Shown piece by piece: positions 1 to 12,832 of a stretch of DNA of 64,000 nucleotides. How positions within the stretch are numbered: position 1 is the stretch's first letter; the number at the start of each line of letters is the position of its first letter. The translations under genes were made by a program, and so were the position numbers. The notes beneath the pieces were generated by a model. The model made no database searches. It saw only the letters and a list, made by a program, of their open reading frames with translations, and was not told where the DNA came from. Source of the DNA: Apodemus sylvaticus. Taxonomy: Eukaryota > Chordata > Mammalia > Rodentia > Muridae. The stretch is from positions 63,138,127 through 63,202,126 of the forward strand of contig NC_067495.1 in the NCBI RefSeq assembly GCF_947179515.1, read 5' to 3'.

Positions 1-61
1 AAGAAACCTGTGTAAAAAGCTCAGCTGGGCGCATTGAGCCAAGCTCTCTGGTTCCCAAGAA
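1..61 (-). mobile_element. LTR fragment inserted in L1 ORF2 (left copy, truncated by window edge)
   Basis: This is the reverse complement of 41,373-41,433, the first 61 bp of the LTR described on the right arm. The flanking hexamer GAGTTT (62-67) is the reverse of the AAACTC duplication at 41,367-41,372. Confidence 0.8.
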
Positions 62-1006
62 GAGTTTGTTTATGTAGTGGATTGCATTGATGGATTTCCG
101 TATATTGAACCATCCCTGCATTCCCGGGATAAAGCCTACTTGATCATGATGGATGCTCATTTTGATGTATTCTTGGATTTCGTGGGCAAGAATTTTATTG
201 AGTATTTTTGCATCGATGTTCATAAGGGAAATTGGTCTGAAGTTCTCTTTCTTTGTTGGATCTTTGTGTGGTTTTGATATCAGTGTAATTGTGACTTCGT
301 AGAAGGAGTTGGGTAGTGTTCCTTCTGTTTCTATTTTGTGGAATAGTTTGAAGAGTATTGGTGTTAGGTCTTCTTTGAAGGTCTGATAGAATTCTGCACT
401 GAAACCATCTGGTCCTGTGCTTTTTTTGGGGGGGGGGTTCGAAGACTTTCTATGACCCCTTCTATTTCTTTAGGGGTTATGGGACTGTTTAGATGATCCA
501 TTTGGTCCTGATTTAATTTTGGTATTTGGTATCTGTCTAAGAAATTGTTCATTTCCCACAGATTCTCCAGCTGTGTTGACTATAGGCTTTTGTAGTAGGA
601 TCTGATGATTTTTTGAATTTCCTCAGTTTCTGTCGTTATATCTCCATTTTCATTTCTAAGTTTGTTAATTTGGATACTTTCTCTCTGCCCTTTGGTTAGT
701 CTGGCTAAGGGTTTATCTATCTAGTTGATTTTTCTCAAAGAACCAGCTCCTGGACTCGTTGATTCTTTTTTGGTTCTCTTTGTTTCTACTTGATTGATTT
801 CAGCCCTGAATTTGATTATTTCCTGTCTTCTTCTCCTCCTGGGTGAATTAGCTTCTTTTTGTACCAGAGCTTTCACGTGTGCCATTAAGCTGCTATTTTA
901 TGCTCTCTCCCGTTTCATTTTGGAGGCACTCAGGGCTATGAGTTTTCCTCTTAGCACTACTTTCATTGTGTCCCAAAGATTTGAGTATGTCTTGCCTTCA
1001 TTTTCA

Positions 1007-1825
1007 TTAAATTCTAAAAATCTCTGATTTCTTTCTTTCTTCTTTGACCAAGGTGTCATTGAGTAGAGTATTGTTCAGCCTCCATGTGTATGTGGACCTT
1101 CTGTTGTTTTTGCTGCTATTGATGACCACTCTTACTCCATAGTGATCCGATAGGAGGCATGGGATTAGTTCGATCTTTTTATATTTGTTGAGGTCTGTCT
1201 TGTGGCCAATTATATGGTCAATTTTGGAGAAGGTACCATGAGGTGCTGGGAATTCTTTTGTTTTAGGGTGAAATGTTCTATAAATATCAGTAAAGTCCAA
1301 TTGGTCCAAAGCTTCAATTAGTTTTATTGTGTCCCTGTTTAGTTTCTGTTTTCCTGATCGGTCCATTGAGGATAGTAGAGTGTTGAAGTCACCCATAATT
1401 ATTGTGTTAGGTATAATGTGTGCTTTCAGCTTTAGTGAATCTTCTTTTAGGAATGAGGGTGCCCTTGCATTTGGCGCATAGATGTTCAGAATTGAGAGTT
1501 CTTCTTGGTGGATTTTTTTTCCTTTGACCAGCAAGAAGTGTCCTTCTGTGTGTCTTTTGATGACTTTAGGTTGAAAGTCAATTTTATCTGATATTAGAAT
1601 GGCTACTCCAGCTCGTTTCCTGAGACCATTGGCTTGTAAAATTGTCTTCCAGCCTTTTACTCTAAGGTAATTTTTGTCTTTCACACTGGGGTGTGTTTCC
1701 TGTATGCAGCAAAATGTAGGGTCCTGCTTCCTTATCCAGTCTGTTAGTCTATGTCTTTTTAGTGGGGAATTGAGTCTATTGGTGTTAAGAGATATTAAGG
1801 AATAGTGATTATTACTTCCTGTCAT
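1007..1825 (-). pseudogene. L1 ORF2 endonuclease domain remnant (left copy)
   Basis: This 272-residue open frame is identical to the right-arm copy at 39,609-40,427, which carries the full description. It begins at the ORF2 start codon, covers the apurinic/apyrimidinic-type endonuclease and ends at a frameshift just after the endonuclease. No reverse transcriptase is joined to it, so it is a relic. Confidence 0.9.
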
Positions 1826-1976
1826 TTTTTATGTTATTTTTATATTTGAGTGGTTATCTTCTTTTGGGTTTGATGAAAGAAGGTTACTATCTTGCTTTTT
1901 CCAGGGTGTAGTTTCCCTCCTTGTATTGGAGTTTTCCTCCTGTTATTCTTTGTAGGGCTGGGTTTGTGGAAAGATA

Positions 1977-2746
1977 TTAGGTAAATTTGGTTTTGTCATG
2001 GAATATCTTGGTTTCTCCATCTATGGTGATTGAGAGTTTTGCTGCGTATAGTAGTCTTGGCTGACATTTGTGTTCTCCGAGAGTCTGCATGAGCTCCGCC
2101 CAGGATCTTCTAGCTTTCATGGTCTCTGGTGAGAAGTCTGGTGTGATTCTGATAGGTCTTCCTTTATATGTTACTTGGCCTTTTTCTCTTATTGCCTTTA
2201 ATATTCTTTCTTTGTTTAGTACATTTGGGATTTTGATTATTATGTGATGGGAGGTATGTCTGCTCTGGTCCAGTCTGTTTGGAGTTCTGTGGGCTTCTTG
2301 TATATTCACGGACTTCTCTCTCTTTAGGTTAGGGAAGTTTTCTTTCATAATTTTGTTGAAGATATTTGCTGGCCCTTTCAGTTGTAAATCTTCACTCTCA
2401 TCTATACCTATAATCCTTAGGTTTGGTCTTCTCATTGTGTCCTGGATTTCCTGGATGTCCTGGGATACCACCTTTTTGCATTTTGCATTTTCTTTGACTG
2501 TTGAGCCAATGGTTTCTATGGTATCTTCGGCATCTGAGATTCTTTCTTCCATCTCTTGTATTCTATTGTTGATATTTGCATCTATGGCCCCTGATTTCTT
2601 CCCAAAGCTCTCTATCTCCAAAGTTGTCTCCCATTGTGATTTCTTAGTTGTTTCTATTTCTGTTTTTAGATCCAGGGTGGTTTTGCTCAGGTCCTTCATT
2701 TGTTTGTTTGTGTTTTCCTTTAATTCTTTTAGTGATGTTTGTGTTT
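1977..2746 (-). pseudogene. L1 ORF1 middle and C-terminal part (left copy)
   Basis: This is the mirror of 38,688-39,457. It encodes the end of the coiled coil, the RRM-like and the C-terminal RNA-binding domains of L1 ORF1p (MRRPNLRIIG and RPIRITPDFSPETMKARRSW motifs). The frame stops early after KTKFT. It is separated from its N-terminal part by the ERV at 2,747-7,443. Confidence 0.9.
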
Positions 2747-5700
2747 TGTAGAGTCCAGCTCTCACATCCTAACCGTGGGTCCTCTGGAAGGAAAGATGGG
2801 TAAGGAAAGGGGACAAGAGAAATCACATGGAGAGACACAAAAACACATGGCTTCTGGTTCACGTCTCCATCTTTAATCATGCCTCTCTCCCAAGAAACAA
2901 AGGCAGACCAAGCCCCTCCCCTGAAGGCTGGAAACCAGTTCTTCTTGTTCTTCAGGAGGTGGGTGGTCAGGTTGCTGGCTGCTAATCTTGAGAGCAGTGG
3001 GCAGGGGGAAGTCACAATTCCTCCCTTCTATTCTTGAGAGCAGTGGGCAGGGGGAGGTCACAATTCCTCCCTTTTTTAATTTTAAGAAAAACCAGTGGAT
3101 AACTATATTCATCAAAAGACAATGGGCGTTGACCAGTGAGGGAAAACATTGGCCTCGACCCCCTTAAACATTAACTGACATCTTTTTCAGGGGAGGGGAA
3201 ATAGACTGCCTTAATAATTTAAAGACAGTCTTTCAATATCAACCCTTATGCAGCAGGGCGTGCCTTTCAGGGAAACTCAGAAGAACATTTCCTTTTCCCT
3301 TGCAGTGCCTCGCCTCGCACCTCAAACTGATGCCCATGTTTGTTCAATTAACAAACATGCATAGATCCGGTTCTATGCAGCCCCCTCTCTGGGGATCCAC
3401 TGGTAAAGTAAATGCCCTGTAAATATGAGTTGGCTGGTTTTCATAGCCGCCCATCTTCGAGTCCTGGAAGCCATTGCTGTAGCAGTTCAACTTCTAGTGT
3501 TGTATCTGAAAGATATCTGCTTGAAACACAAAATAAGGTATTAAAAGGAAAAACTTCTTGGACTGTTTCTCTGGAGGGCCCATGGTATTTAATTTGGCTG
3601 TAAATTAGTAGATCAGGAATAAAACCTGCTTGCAAATTAATGGCTAGAGGAAAAGTAGCCTACCTTCCCAATATGGGAGAAGTAGCCTTAAGAACATTAT
3701 TGAATTAGTCATACTTACCAGCTGGTTCAGGGTCTCTATTTGCCTAACATATCAATCTTTCTGGCAGCCATCGGGCTCCATCTTCTTTTTGAGAGAAAAT
3801 ATAAATAGAACTTCTTCTCCATAATAAAACGGGGTCTGGACCATTCCCTGTATTGGTTAATGACTCCTGCCATGTAACCGTGGAAATCCCTTGGTATAAA
3901 AACTTGTGAACAATGATTGATTACATTTAGAGGCTTCTCTCGAATGTAGAGAAGTGAAATGAAATCTTGAACAAGTATCAATGCAAACATGTATAAACTT
4001 TAATTTTCTAATCTTGCATAGTGAGTTACATCCTTTTGTCAAAAATGACTGGGCATAAGGCCACATGGATCAAGTCCTAAATGAGGAGCTGGAGATAAGG
4101 AAAGGCAGTTAGGACATTGTTTTACAATAGTGAAAACAAAGATCCTGATGGCATATTAAAATTAAACATGCCATAGGTTTCCAATAAAGGACAAATTTTG
4201 CAACATACAGACTAATTGTAAAAGGAGTAAAAGTCTTATTTATAGGTTGAAAAACATTTAATATCATTGTCAGCTTTGCTAACTGAGCTGAGCCAAGTGT
4301 TTCTATAACCACCTGTTGATTATAAATAAGATATCTAGCTCTTCCTTCAGAAGAGCCATCTATGAAAATCAAGAGTATTTTTATGCAGAGGCTATAAAGA
4401 TCATATTAGGAAATACAACCTCATGCATATCTAAGAAACATTATTAATCTATCTTGAGGACAACAGCAATGCCAATAAGTGAATTCTTCTATCTCATCTA
4501 GGCAGCGGCATGTCTAGTGAAAGGAAGCCATATACATTTAGCAAGGATTTCCTTGGCATCCAAATTTTAAAATTTTCTTAAAAATATATATGCCTTAAAA
4601 ATATATATGCATAATTCAAATTATATGCATGGGATACCATTTCCCCTCTGTTTTTCTTTTTTAAGAAGATATTTTTTGTTTTGTAAAAATGTTTTATATC
4701 ACCTCATCTTTGAGGATAATAAAGAATCAAATTGTCAAAGATATCACAAATGAATAGCCTTTATTTATTAACTGGCCAGTTCCTATGTTTGTTCTAATCC
4801 AAGTTGGAACACCAAGCATATACCATAACATAGGCAATAACTATGTAATTACAGAAAATAAACATAACATTCTCAGTTGGTTTTGGCTAGAACAGTTGCA
4901 ACTAGAATGCCCCAAAATGAATCATAGTTATATGCACATATTTTGATTTTCTAAATTAGAAATATGAGTATCATTTATCTGTAAAAGTTAATTAAGTCGT
5001 CTAGAATCAACAGCATTATGAGGCAGAAGTAAAAATTGAGGACATCGAGAACAAATCTTTATAATTTGATGTACATAAAAATATAAAATTATTTTTAAGC
5101 CATTACCCTTTGATGATATAAATAATAAATATGCTTGTACATCCGAATGTTTTTATAGAGCCTGTGTGGGATACAAATTTTATGTGCCCTGTCGCAAGGG
5201 GTCTTGTCCAGGCACCTTTTTAAAGATTAAATTATAAATAATTATATTGTAGTTGCCTTCAGACACACCAGAAGAGGGAGCAAGGAATAAACGTTTTATT
5301 AGACTGTTTAAACATTTCTTTAAAATATTTTATAACATTTTAACAACACATTAATATCTTTATTGAAGGATGTAAAAAAACTTTATTTCATGAGCAAAAA
5401 ATGTGATTCTATAATCAACATTATTTTTGCCAAGGAATGGCAGTGAACACATATCATAAACAGCTGATTACAGCAGCCTTTATCTGTAAAATTATCTATC
5501 CTTTGTCAGTTGAGTTATATCTGCCTTGAAAACAGAGGTTTAAGTTCTCCTGTGGCAAGCTTAAAGAGATGTCTTAGCCAATTAACTTATTTTAATAGCC
5601 TTTGAAAATTATTTATTTAAAAAAAAATTTAAAAAACCCAAAAGCAAAGGCCGGTTTTTCTATAAACAAAACATTTTTATAAACAAATATTTTTATAAAA

Positions 5701-7443
5701 CAAAAGAGATTTCTATAAATAAAATATATTAAAAATGTAAGATCTCAGCTTTTTTTTATTGAAGCAAAGACAAAACACTCCTCCTCATGTAAGGGATGCT
5801 AGGGGCCACTTGGAAAACCCCTGAGGCCCGTGGCAGGGGAGACACTTCTCTCTTGTTGTCTCGCAGAAAAACTGAGTTCCTCAGACCATGCCCGGAAGCC
5901 ACTTGGCTCGAGTCTAGATTCATAGCCATTGCCCTAGACCGGCCATTGAGGCCGTCCATGCTACTTTGTGCTCTGCCTCTGCCGCCGCCTCTGCAGCCTG
6001 GGCCACCCCACTGCAGCCGCTGCTGCCCAGGCCACCCTCTCGCGGCCTGGCCTGCAGAGTTCCAAGCTCCCTTCAGCCGGGGCCACAAGCCAGGGCCACC
6101 ATCGGCCTGGGCCCCATATCTCACTGTGCTGAATCAAAGGGACCCGGGTCTGCATGGCAGGAACTCTGCTCTGGCCTCTTCCCTGCTCATTTGAGCGAAT
6201 GCTCAAACTTAGCGGGTAGCCATGTGTTCTAAATGGCTGCAACTCTAAGCCATCAGCCAAAACCAGCCTCTAAATCTATAACTCCATAGTCAGGATATGT
6301 AAAACCTTATACCATTAAGACGAATTAAAAACAAGAACAAAGCAATTACCCAAATCTTATAAGTTAAACCAGAGTTTTCCCAAACCTGGAGGCTACTTGT
6401 CCTTTAAGAGAGAAAAAAAAAAAGGGTTGAGCACACCACTGCTGCCCGGGCCACCTGCTCAAGGCCCGCTGAGTTCTGGGCTCCCTCCCTGCTCCCAAGT
6501 GCTGGGATTAAAGGCATGTGCCATCATTGCCAGCAGTTGCTGCGCCCTGGCTTTACATCAGCTTGCTGCTGGCTTAAGAGGCCCCAGCAGACGAAATTTT
6601 CATCAATTTTTTTGTTTAACATGAAACAAACAAACACTCATTCGCACAAAATACAGACAAATAAACGTACATGTGGACAATCGGTGCACAGAAGACATAG
6701 AAATTAAAGCGCGCCTGCAATGTAACCAAATCCATTTTCCTTTTTTCTTTCATGTTTCTAGAAATATTTTTTTTTGTTTTTTGTTTTTTACTGTTTTTTT
6801 TTTTTTTTGTTTTATAATTTATGGCCTATTTCTCTTGCCTGATGCAGTTTTAGACTGCGGACAATTGCCTAACTAAATTCCCTGGTCCATAGTTGTCTTC
6901 ATATCCTAGCTGATCTCAGTGCAGGGCCTATATACTGAGTCAGTCTAGCCTGTATCTGTACACACTTCTGCAGCAACAACATTTTTTAGAAATAAATGAC
7001 ATTATTAGCGCTAAATTAATACCCTTTTGCTTACTGTGCCCGATACATAAAATTTTTCCTTTTCTTTTTCCTTGGAGCTCCTAAATTCAGACAGACATGC
7101 CTCATTCTGCCTTTCCGTTTCCAGTTATAATCCACATTGGTGCCATATGTAGAGTCCAGCTCTCACATCCTAACCGTGGGTTCTCTGGAAGGAAAGATGC
7201 GTAAGGAAAGGGGGCAAGAGAAATTACATAAAGAGACACAAAAACACATGGCTTCTGGTTCAAGTCTCCATTTTTAATCATGCCTCTCTCCCAAGAAACA
7301 AAGGCAGACCAAGCCCCTCCCCTGAAGGCTGGAAACCAGTTTTTCTTGTTCTTCAGGAGGTGGGTGGTCAGGTTGCAGTGGGCAGGGGGAAGTCACAATT
7401 CCTCCCTTCTATTCTTGAGAGCAGTGGGCAGGGGGAGGTCACA
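2747..7443 (-). mobile_element. Defective ERVK-type provirus inside L1 ORF1 (left copy)
   Basis: This is the mirror of 33,993-38,687. The 3' LTR is at 2,747-3,062 and the 5' LTR at 7,148-7,443, flanked by the 6-bp duplication GTGTTT at 2,741-2,746 and 7,444-7,449. Traces of RNase H (about 4,240-4,372) and integrase (about 3,740-4,066) are present in broken frames. The rest of the interior (about 4.4-7.1 kb) is AT-rich non-coding sequence with a GC-rich block at 5,790-6,580. No frame is long enough to be functional. Confidence 0.9.
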
Positions 7444-7449
7444 GTGTTT

Positions 7450-7836
7450 CCTCTTTCATGACTTCTGCCAGTTGACTCACTTTCTCCTGCATTTCGTTAA
7501 GTTTTTTTGTTTGTTTGTTTGTTTTTGTTTTTTGCGTTTCTTCTTTATTGGCTTCTATCTCTTGAGCCTTCTTCTCCTGGATTTCTTTAAGTGATTTTTG
7601 TGTTTCCATTATACGGGTTTCTACGTTATTCATGTTCCCCCATATTTCTTTAAGAGATTCATTTATGTCCTTTTTGTGTTCCTCTGCAACATCATGACCA
7701 GTGATTTTAAATCCAAATCTTGTTTTTCTGGTGTGTTGGGGTATCCAGGACTTGCTGTTGTTGGAGAATTGGGTTCAGATGCTGCCATATTACCTAGATT
7801 TCTGTTAGTAGTGTACCTACATTTGCCTTTTGCCAT
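7450..7836 (-). pseudogene. L1 ORF1 N-terminal part (left copy)
   Basis: This is the mirror of 33,600-33,986. The start codon is at 7,836, followed by a rat-type ORF1 N-terminus. A one-base frameshift after about 57 codons moves the coiled-coil part to another frame, and the ERV at 7,443 then breaks the gene. Confidence 0.88.
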
Positions 7837-8681
7837 CTTTTTATCTCTGGCGTTAGTTGGTCTTGTTGTCACTGGCTGGTGTTTGAGCCTCCTGTGAAGC
7901 TGTAAGGCTATTTTCACAACACTGGATGGCTGGGTGTCCCCTGTCACAGATTGCTGATGTGCTGCCCTCCTCTTGGGTGCCCTTGGAGCCCTAGTGTGCT
8001 TTGCCCCAGATTGTCTCTGTGAACCAGGTGATGCCCATTCGCTCCTTCAGGGAGTGATGATGGTGTATGCTGCGGGGACCTTTTCCGAGTGCTGAACACT
8101 CTGCCGGGCAGTGGATCCCCCAACCGGGTTGGTGCACACAAGGCTAGCCTAGCTGCTCAGGCCCTGAGTCCAGGCAAAGGCCTGACAGGCATAGGCTCGA
8201 GCAATATTCGCCTCGGGCTATGTCTGCTAACTGGTTCTGTCAGGTACCCTGCGCCCCTACAAGTGCTGAGCAGTCTGCCAGGCAAACGACCTCCTGCCTG
8301 GGTTGGCACACAGATGGCCCACCGAGCTGCCCAGGGCCTGGGTGCAGGCCAACGCCCGCCAGATTTAGACCCAAGTGATGTTAGCCTCGGACTTTGTCTG
8401 CGTACCTGGGGCTGTCAGATAACTCTGGGGTCTGGGAGCCAAGATGGTGGAGCACGTCATTAACTGACTGGCAGGAGGCAGAGGTCTAATCTGGCTTCAG
8501 TGCGGTGAAAAGCACTGTAACTCTGTTGCTGCTTGCAGCCCGGCTGACCAGTGGTGGCCAGTGGTAGTGTGCGCAGGGCCTGCCTGGACACTGTCGCCTT
8601 GGTTCCACTGGTGGTGGCCCTCTCCGCTGGACTAGCTGGTGCTGCCGCTGCCGCCACCGCCGCCACCAGGGCCCTTCAATT
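7837..8681 (-). promoter_or_regulatory. L1 5'UTR with two tandem monomer-like units (left copy)
   Basis: This is the mirror of 32,755-33,599. The GC-rich leader ends just before the ORF1 start codon and contains two related units of about 174 bp (roughly 8,088-8,435). L1 5'UTRs act as internal polymerase II promoters. Activity of this copy is unknown. Confidence 0.75.
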
Positions 8682-9760
8682 GACAGAACTGATTTTAATG
8701 AACTCAGGCAGAGAAAAGCCTCAAAAGTCACATGTGCATCTTCGAGTACAATGAGATTTAATATGGTGGCTAACTTTAGGAGCAGTGCAGCAGGTAAAGA
8801 GTCAAGTGCATTTCTGTAAGTCAGATGCAAGTGAATCATCCAACATCATCATTCCCCACCCCTCAAGCAGATATCAGAGACAAGAGCAGCAAGGCTCTAG
8901 AGAGTTCTGGGATGTAAAAAAAAAACCACACGAGGTGTACCGTGGTAGGAAAGATTAAACCGGAAGCAAACGTGGAAGAAACATAGCTATGACGGCTCCA
9001 CAGAAAGAGAGAGAGACAGGCAGAGCTGAGGACTAGGAAGGCTGGGCATCCGGTGTCTAGCCGGTTTCCTGTTAATCAATGCTCCGAATCAATGAAAATG
9101 GAATCCAAGCTCGTCACATGCGAGTTTACTTGGGAACTGTCACGCAGCTTCTCACAGATACACAAAAGGACAAAAGACAAGGAATAGGGAACTTCCATGT
9201 GTGTCTGAGAAACAAGAACCAGGGAGGTTTCCTAGCATACCTCACGTCGTGCCTTGGAGTGACAAAAGCAATGATTAAACAGATTAGAAGATAATGAATA
9301 AATAAGGACAGAAAATAATAAAATAAAATAAAATAAAATAAAATAAAATAAAATAAAGGAGCGTAGAGCAGTCAGAGAAAGCGAGGGACCTATGCCTGGA
9401 ATAGAAAAGAAAGGTCAGAGACAGACTCCAACAAGATGGAACACTGTGTTCCCAGCCACTGGCAAGTGTTCTCTGGGGTTTAGAATGGCTGCTGAATGAG
9501 AAAACGGGATGTGAGGATGGGAGGAAGGTGGTCCGTGGCAAACTCGGATGCTTGATTCTGAAAGGACACATTAGAGCCTCCTAGCAAGTGGGCCTGGGCG
9601 AAAGTGTGTGCAGCCCCACCTCACAGTATTTCGCCTCCAAGTGGAGGCAGTTTGTGGAAGCGGCACAGGAGGGCACAAAGGTCAGTTTGTCCCTCCAGAG
9701 CAGGCAGGATTATTTAAGTGAGCACCAGTAGCCAGGAAAGACCTCCAGTGCCGCATCAGA
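8682..9760. other. L1-flanking sequence and pentanucleotide repeat, no gene seen
   Basis: Apart from the L1 target-site copy at 8,682-8,695 and an (AAAAT)n array at about 9,310-9,357, I recognise nothing here. The AAAAT array is one unit (5 bp) longer than its right-arm partner. The open frames on both strands lack family signatures. Confidence 0.6.
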
Positions 9761-10260
9761 GCCTAGGCGGAAGTGGGTCTCAGAGCAGCCACCGGGGGGC
9801 GCCCTTCTGAGGGACAAGGGCAGGAAGCTCCTGGGCCTCTGAGGCAAAGCAGGAAGTGGAGCGGAAGGAAGGCCAAGGCGCGAGGAGGAGGAGGAAGGAG
9901 GCCCGAGGAGCAGGGCCGCCGCTTCTTTCGAGGCTCAGCCCGCTGGTTCTGAAGGGCTGGAGTCTCGGGTAACTGACCACTGGTGGCATGAGGAATGGGG
10001 CCTTCATATTCTTCTGTCCCTTTCTTCCTCCCTCCCTCCCTCCTGATCAGGTGCCCATTTCCTTCATTTTTAGGCCTCTTGGAGGCGAAGCCTGCTGGAG
10101 GTGGGAAACGGCACAAAGGAGGCCCTCTCGACCTGACCCGGGCCTTCTGCCTCCTCCACAGGCTCTGTCCAGCCCCAGCCCCTTCAGAGAGCAACTATCT
10201 CCAGGTTGCCTGCCGGTCTGGGGCTTGCCAGAGAGCAGATGAGGCAGGTAGAGGGTGAGA
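9750..10260 (+). promoter_or_regulatory. GC-rich putative promoter zone upstream of Dmrtc1-like gene (left copy)
   Basis: This is a GC- and CpG-enriched half kilobase about 1.2 kb upstream of the first coding exon, in an otherwise ordinary region. It contains a CTCF-like core and a possible splice donor near 9,968 (TCTCGG-GTAACT). A 5' non-coding exon here is plausible but unproven. The mirror is 31,181-31,691. Confidence 0.4.
9789..9804 (+). promoter_or_regulatory. CTCF-like motif, pointing into the palindrome
   Basis: CCACCGGGGGGCGCCC fits the core CCNSNNGGNGGC pattern of CTCF in forward orientation on the plus strand. Its mirror at 31,637-31,652 is on the minus strand, so the pair is convergent. 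Confidence 0.45.
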
Positions 10261-10321
10261 GGGAAGAGGGAGCCATTCTCGGCCCAGCACCAACGGTCAA
10301 AGTATTGGGACGACTCTGGAA

Positions 10322-10352
10322 GACTGGGGGACGACTGGGGGACGACTGGGGG
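10322..10352 (+). repeat. 11-bp G-rich tandem repeat (three units)
   Basis: Units GACTGGGGGAC start at 10,322, 10,333 and 10,344, with a degenerate fourth just upstream. The regular G5 runs could support a G-quadruplex-like structure on this strand. The mirror is 31,089-31,119. Confidence 0.85.
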
Positions 10353-11445
10353 TCGCATGTGTGGCTTTGATGAAAGAAGAGGGCGTGTGTCGGGGCAGCG
10401 CAAAGCTGAGTCCTCCAGATAGTTGGTCTTTGGGCTTGGTCAGAGGCTGCTACGCCACATGGGCCTCAGCAAACATCTGTCGGGTGTAGAAAGCTGGGAA
10501 GGAAGGAAACGGTAGAAAAAAATAATCATTTGAAAAAAAAAAAGTTACTGGGAGAAATCTGGATGGATGGCCTGAGAAAACTGTTTGAAGCCCAGCATGC
10601 CACTAGTTAGCCCCGGTTGGTCTCAGTCGTAGTCCCCCTACCCCAGGTTCCTGGGTGGAAGGTTTTCAGGTACGATTCACGTGTCCGCCGCCTTCACAAG
10701 GGCAATATGACTTCATGGGCGGAGAGGGGAGGCTTACAGGGTGGGGGACAAAACGGAAATGGGTGGAAAGGGGGAGCACCGGGATAATTAAGACCGTGGT
10801 GTGAGGAAAACTTGAACGGAAGGTGAAGGGGAAAATTGAACACTGGGCATGCGTGAGACTACTGAGTACTCGGTGCATATTTTCCCCATGTGGGGAGTGA
10901 ACGAATGCGAGGCACGAGGAAGAAGGTTGTCTTCCAGTGTCCAGGCTTTCTTCTTGTCGAGGCAGGCCTGGGGCTGATGGCGTATTCCAGGAAATGGGAT
11001 GTGTGGAGTGAGTTTGAGCAGATCGATTGGGTAATGGAGCCAGTGCCAAGAGGTTGTTGATGGGAGGTGCTGGGGGAATGAGACAACACGAGGAAACCTG
11101 AGACTATGTGAGTACAAATGGGAGTTGAAGGCCAAAGAAGACCGGGACAGGGTAAACGGATGCTGATGGTGGCCGCGTTGGAGAAGATTCTCATCCACAG
11201 AGCCAGTTTTCTTTGCTTACTTGCTTGCTTGTTTTGTTTCGTTTGTGTTGGTGTGTGTCTGGGGAGGGGTTGTTTTTGCTTTTTCGGTTTGTTTGGGTTT
11301 TCTGGTGGGTTTTTTGGTTGTTTGGTTTTCTGTTTTTGTTTGTTTGTTCTTTGTTTTTGTTTGTTCTTTAATTCTGCTCAGGAAAAGAACAGTTACTCTA
11401 GGGCCATGGGGATACAGTGGCGTTTCTGCTCTCAGCCTAAGAGCC

Positions 11446-12786
11446 ATGGAAGCAAAAGGCAAAGCAGCTGTTCCCTGCCGCCCCTCCACCTTGGAATGTA
11501 ACATGGGGAACAAAACTAGAGCAACACCGCCTGCAATGGAGCCTAGCCGCAGAGGACATGCAAATCACCCTGGCAGAGGCCACAGTTGTGGCATCAGGAC
11601 CCAAGTCAGGTGAGAAACCCATTCTTCCCACTCTCAGGTCAGCTGGTGACTCAGTTGGGCTGCATTCTTTTGAGTATGGAGTCCTGGAGGGTGAGGGGGT
11701 CAGGTTCCCTTTGCACATGACTAGAAGGAGTCCTTCAAACCCCTTTCAAAGTGACCACAGCGAGGCCATGCTGGCTGTGGGTTCTGAGAAAAGGGGGCAT
11801 AGTGCACCGGTAAAGAGACGCCAGATTCGACTACCAAGGACGACTGTCTCCCGCAAACCCCTCAAACAGGCCAAGAAGACCTCTACCAAGGGAAGAGGTC
11901 GCGGTGAGTGTCATTGGCCGGGGAGGGAGCCTGGGATTGGCTGGAGAGAAGCATGCTGGTCATGAGTAAACCTGTGACCAACCCTGCCACAGAATTGCAG
12001 TGGGACCTTGGGCAAGGGTACCTTGGACTTCACTGGGCCCGGTAGGAGAAAAAAAAAAACAAAAACAAAGAGTCATATCAATGCTAGACAGCACTTGTTT
12101 GCAGGAAGCAGAGATCTGGGAAGGGGGTGCATTCAAAAAGGTTTATGGTGGGAAGTCCTCAGAATGGTGTTGAGTGTCTTCAGATGAGGCTGTTGGGCAG
12201 CCGGTGGGGAAGAATTCTTGGTCTTTTGCAGCTGCAAAGGAGAACCCTGTGCCCCAGCCTGAAGACTTGTCTCCAACAAGCCCCCAGGAAGTAAGGAGAA
12301 TCTGTTGCTAGAGTGGGAGGCTCCCACCAGTTACTGTCAAGACCCCTTTTAACTGTGTCTTCAAGTCAGGGCTCTCGCCTCTAACCAACCGGTCAGCACA
12401 TTGCCCTGTGCTGACATTGGGTAATGTCACTTCTTCTTGGGCCTCAGTCTACTCAGCGGCAGTTGAGCATAGGATCGGAGGGGTGGGGGCCTGGAGAGGT
12501 CTTCAGAGCAGTGACATTCTAGATTCCTGCCATCGGACTAACATTTGCCCATCCCTCCTCTCTTTCTGGCCGGCCTGGAACCCAATCCCCTATCAAAGGA
12601 TCTCTGTCTCTACAGGAGAGACCCCACGGGTCTCAAGTATATCGCTGGCCCCGAGCACGTTCACCTCTGCCCTGGAAGTCTGTGCCCTCGGAGCAGCAAT
12701 TGATGGGTCCTCCTTCCACGGAGCTTCATGGGGCTTTTGCATTGTCCAGCCCGTGAGTAGAAAGGGACCGTGCAGCTGGCTGTGTC

Positions 12787-12832
<46 letters not shown>

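Larger units (their letters stand above)
1..8681 (-). mobile_element. L1 (LINE-1), minus strand, copy in left arm, cut by window start
   Basis: This is the mirror copy of the L1 at 32,755-44,014. From 8,681 downward it holds a 5'UTR (7,837-8,681), the ORF1 N-terminal part (7,450-7,836), an inserted ERV provirus (2,747-7,443), the ORF1 C-terminal part (1,977-2,746), the ORF2 endonuclease (1,007-1,825) and frame-broken ORF2 sequence down to 68. An LTR fragment fills 1-61, and its 6-bp duplication is at 62-67. The 5' target-site copy, GACAGAACTGATTT, is at 8,682-8,695. The 3' half is outside the window, so whether the left arm ever held the complete element cannot be judged here. Confidence 0.93.

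Noticed and set aside
2353..2751. 132-codon plus-strand frame
   Set aside because: It is the antisense shadow of L1 ORF1, as is 38,683-39,081.
5756..6260. Overlapping 99-132 codon frames on both strands (and mirror 35,174-35,678)
   Set aside because: They lie in the GC-rich block of a defective provirus. Both strands are open because of composition, and no domain is recognised.
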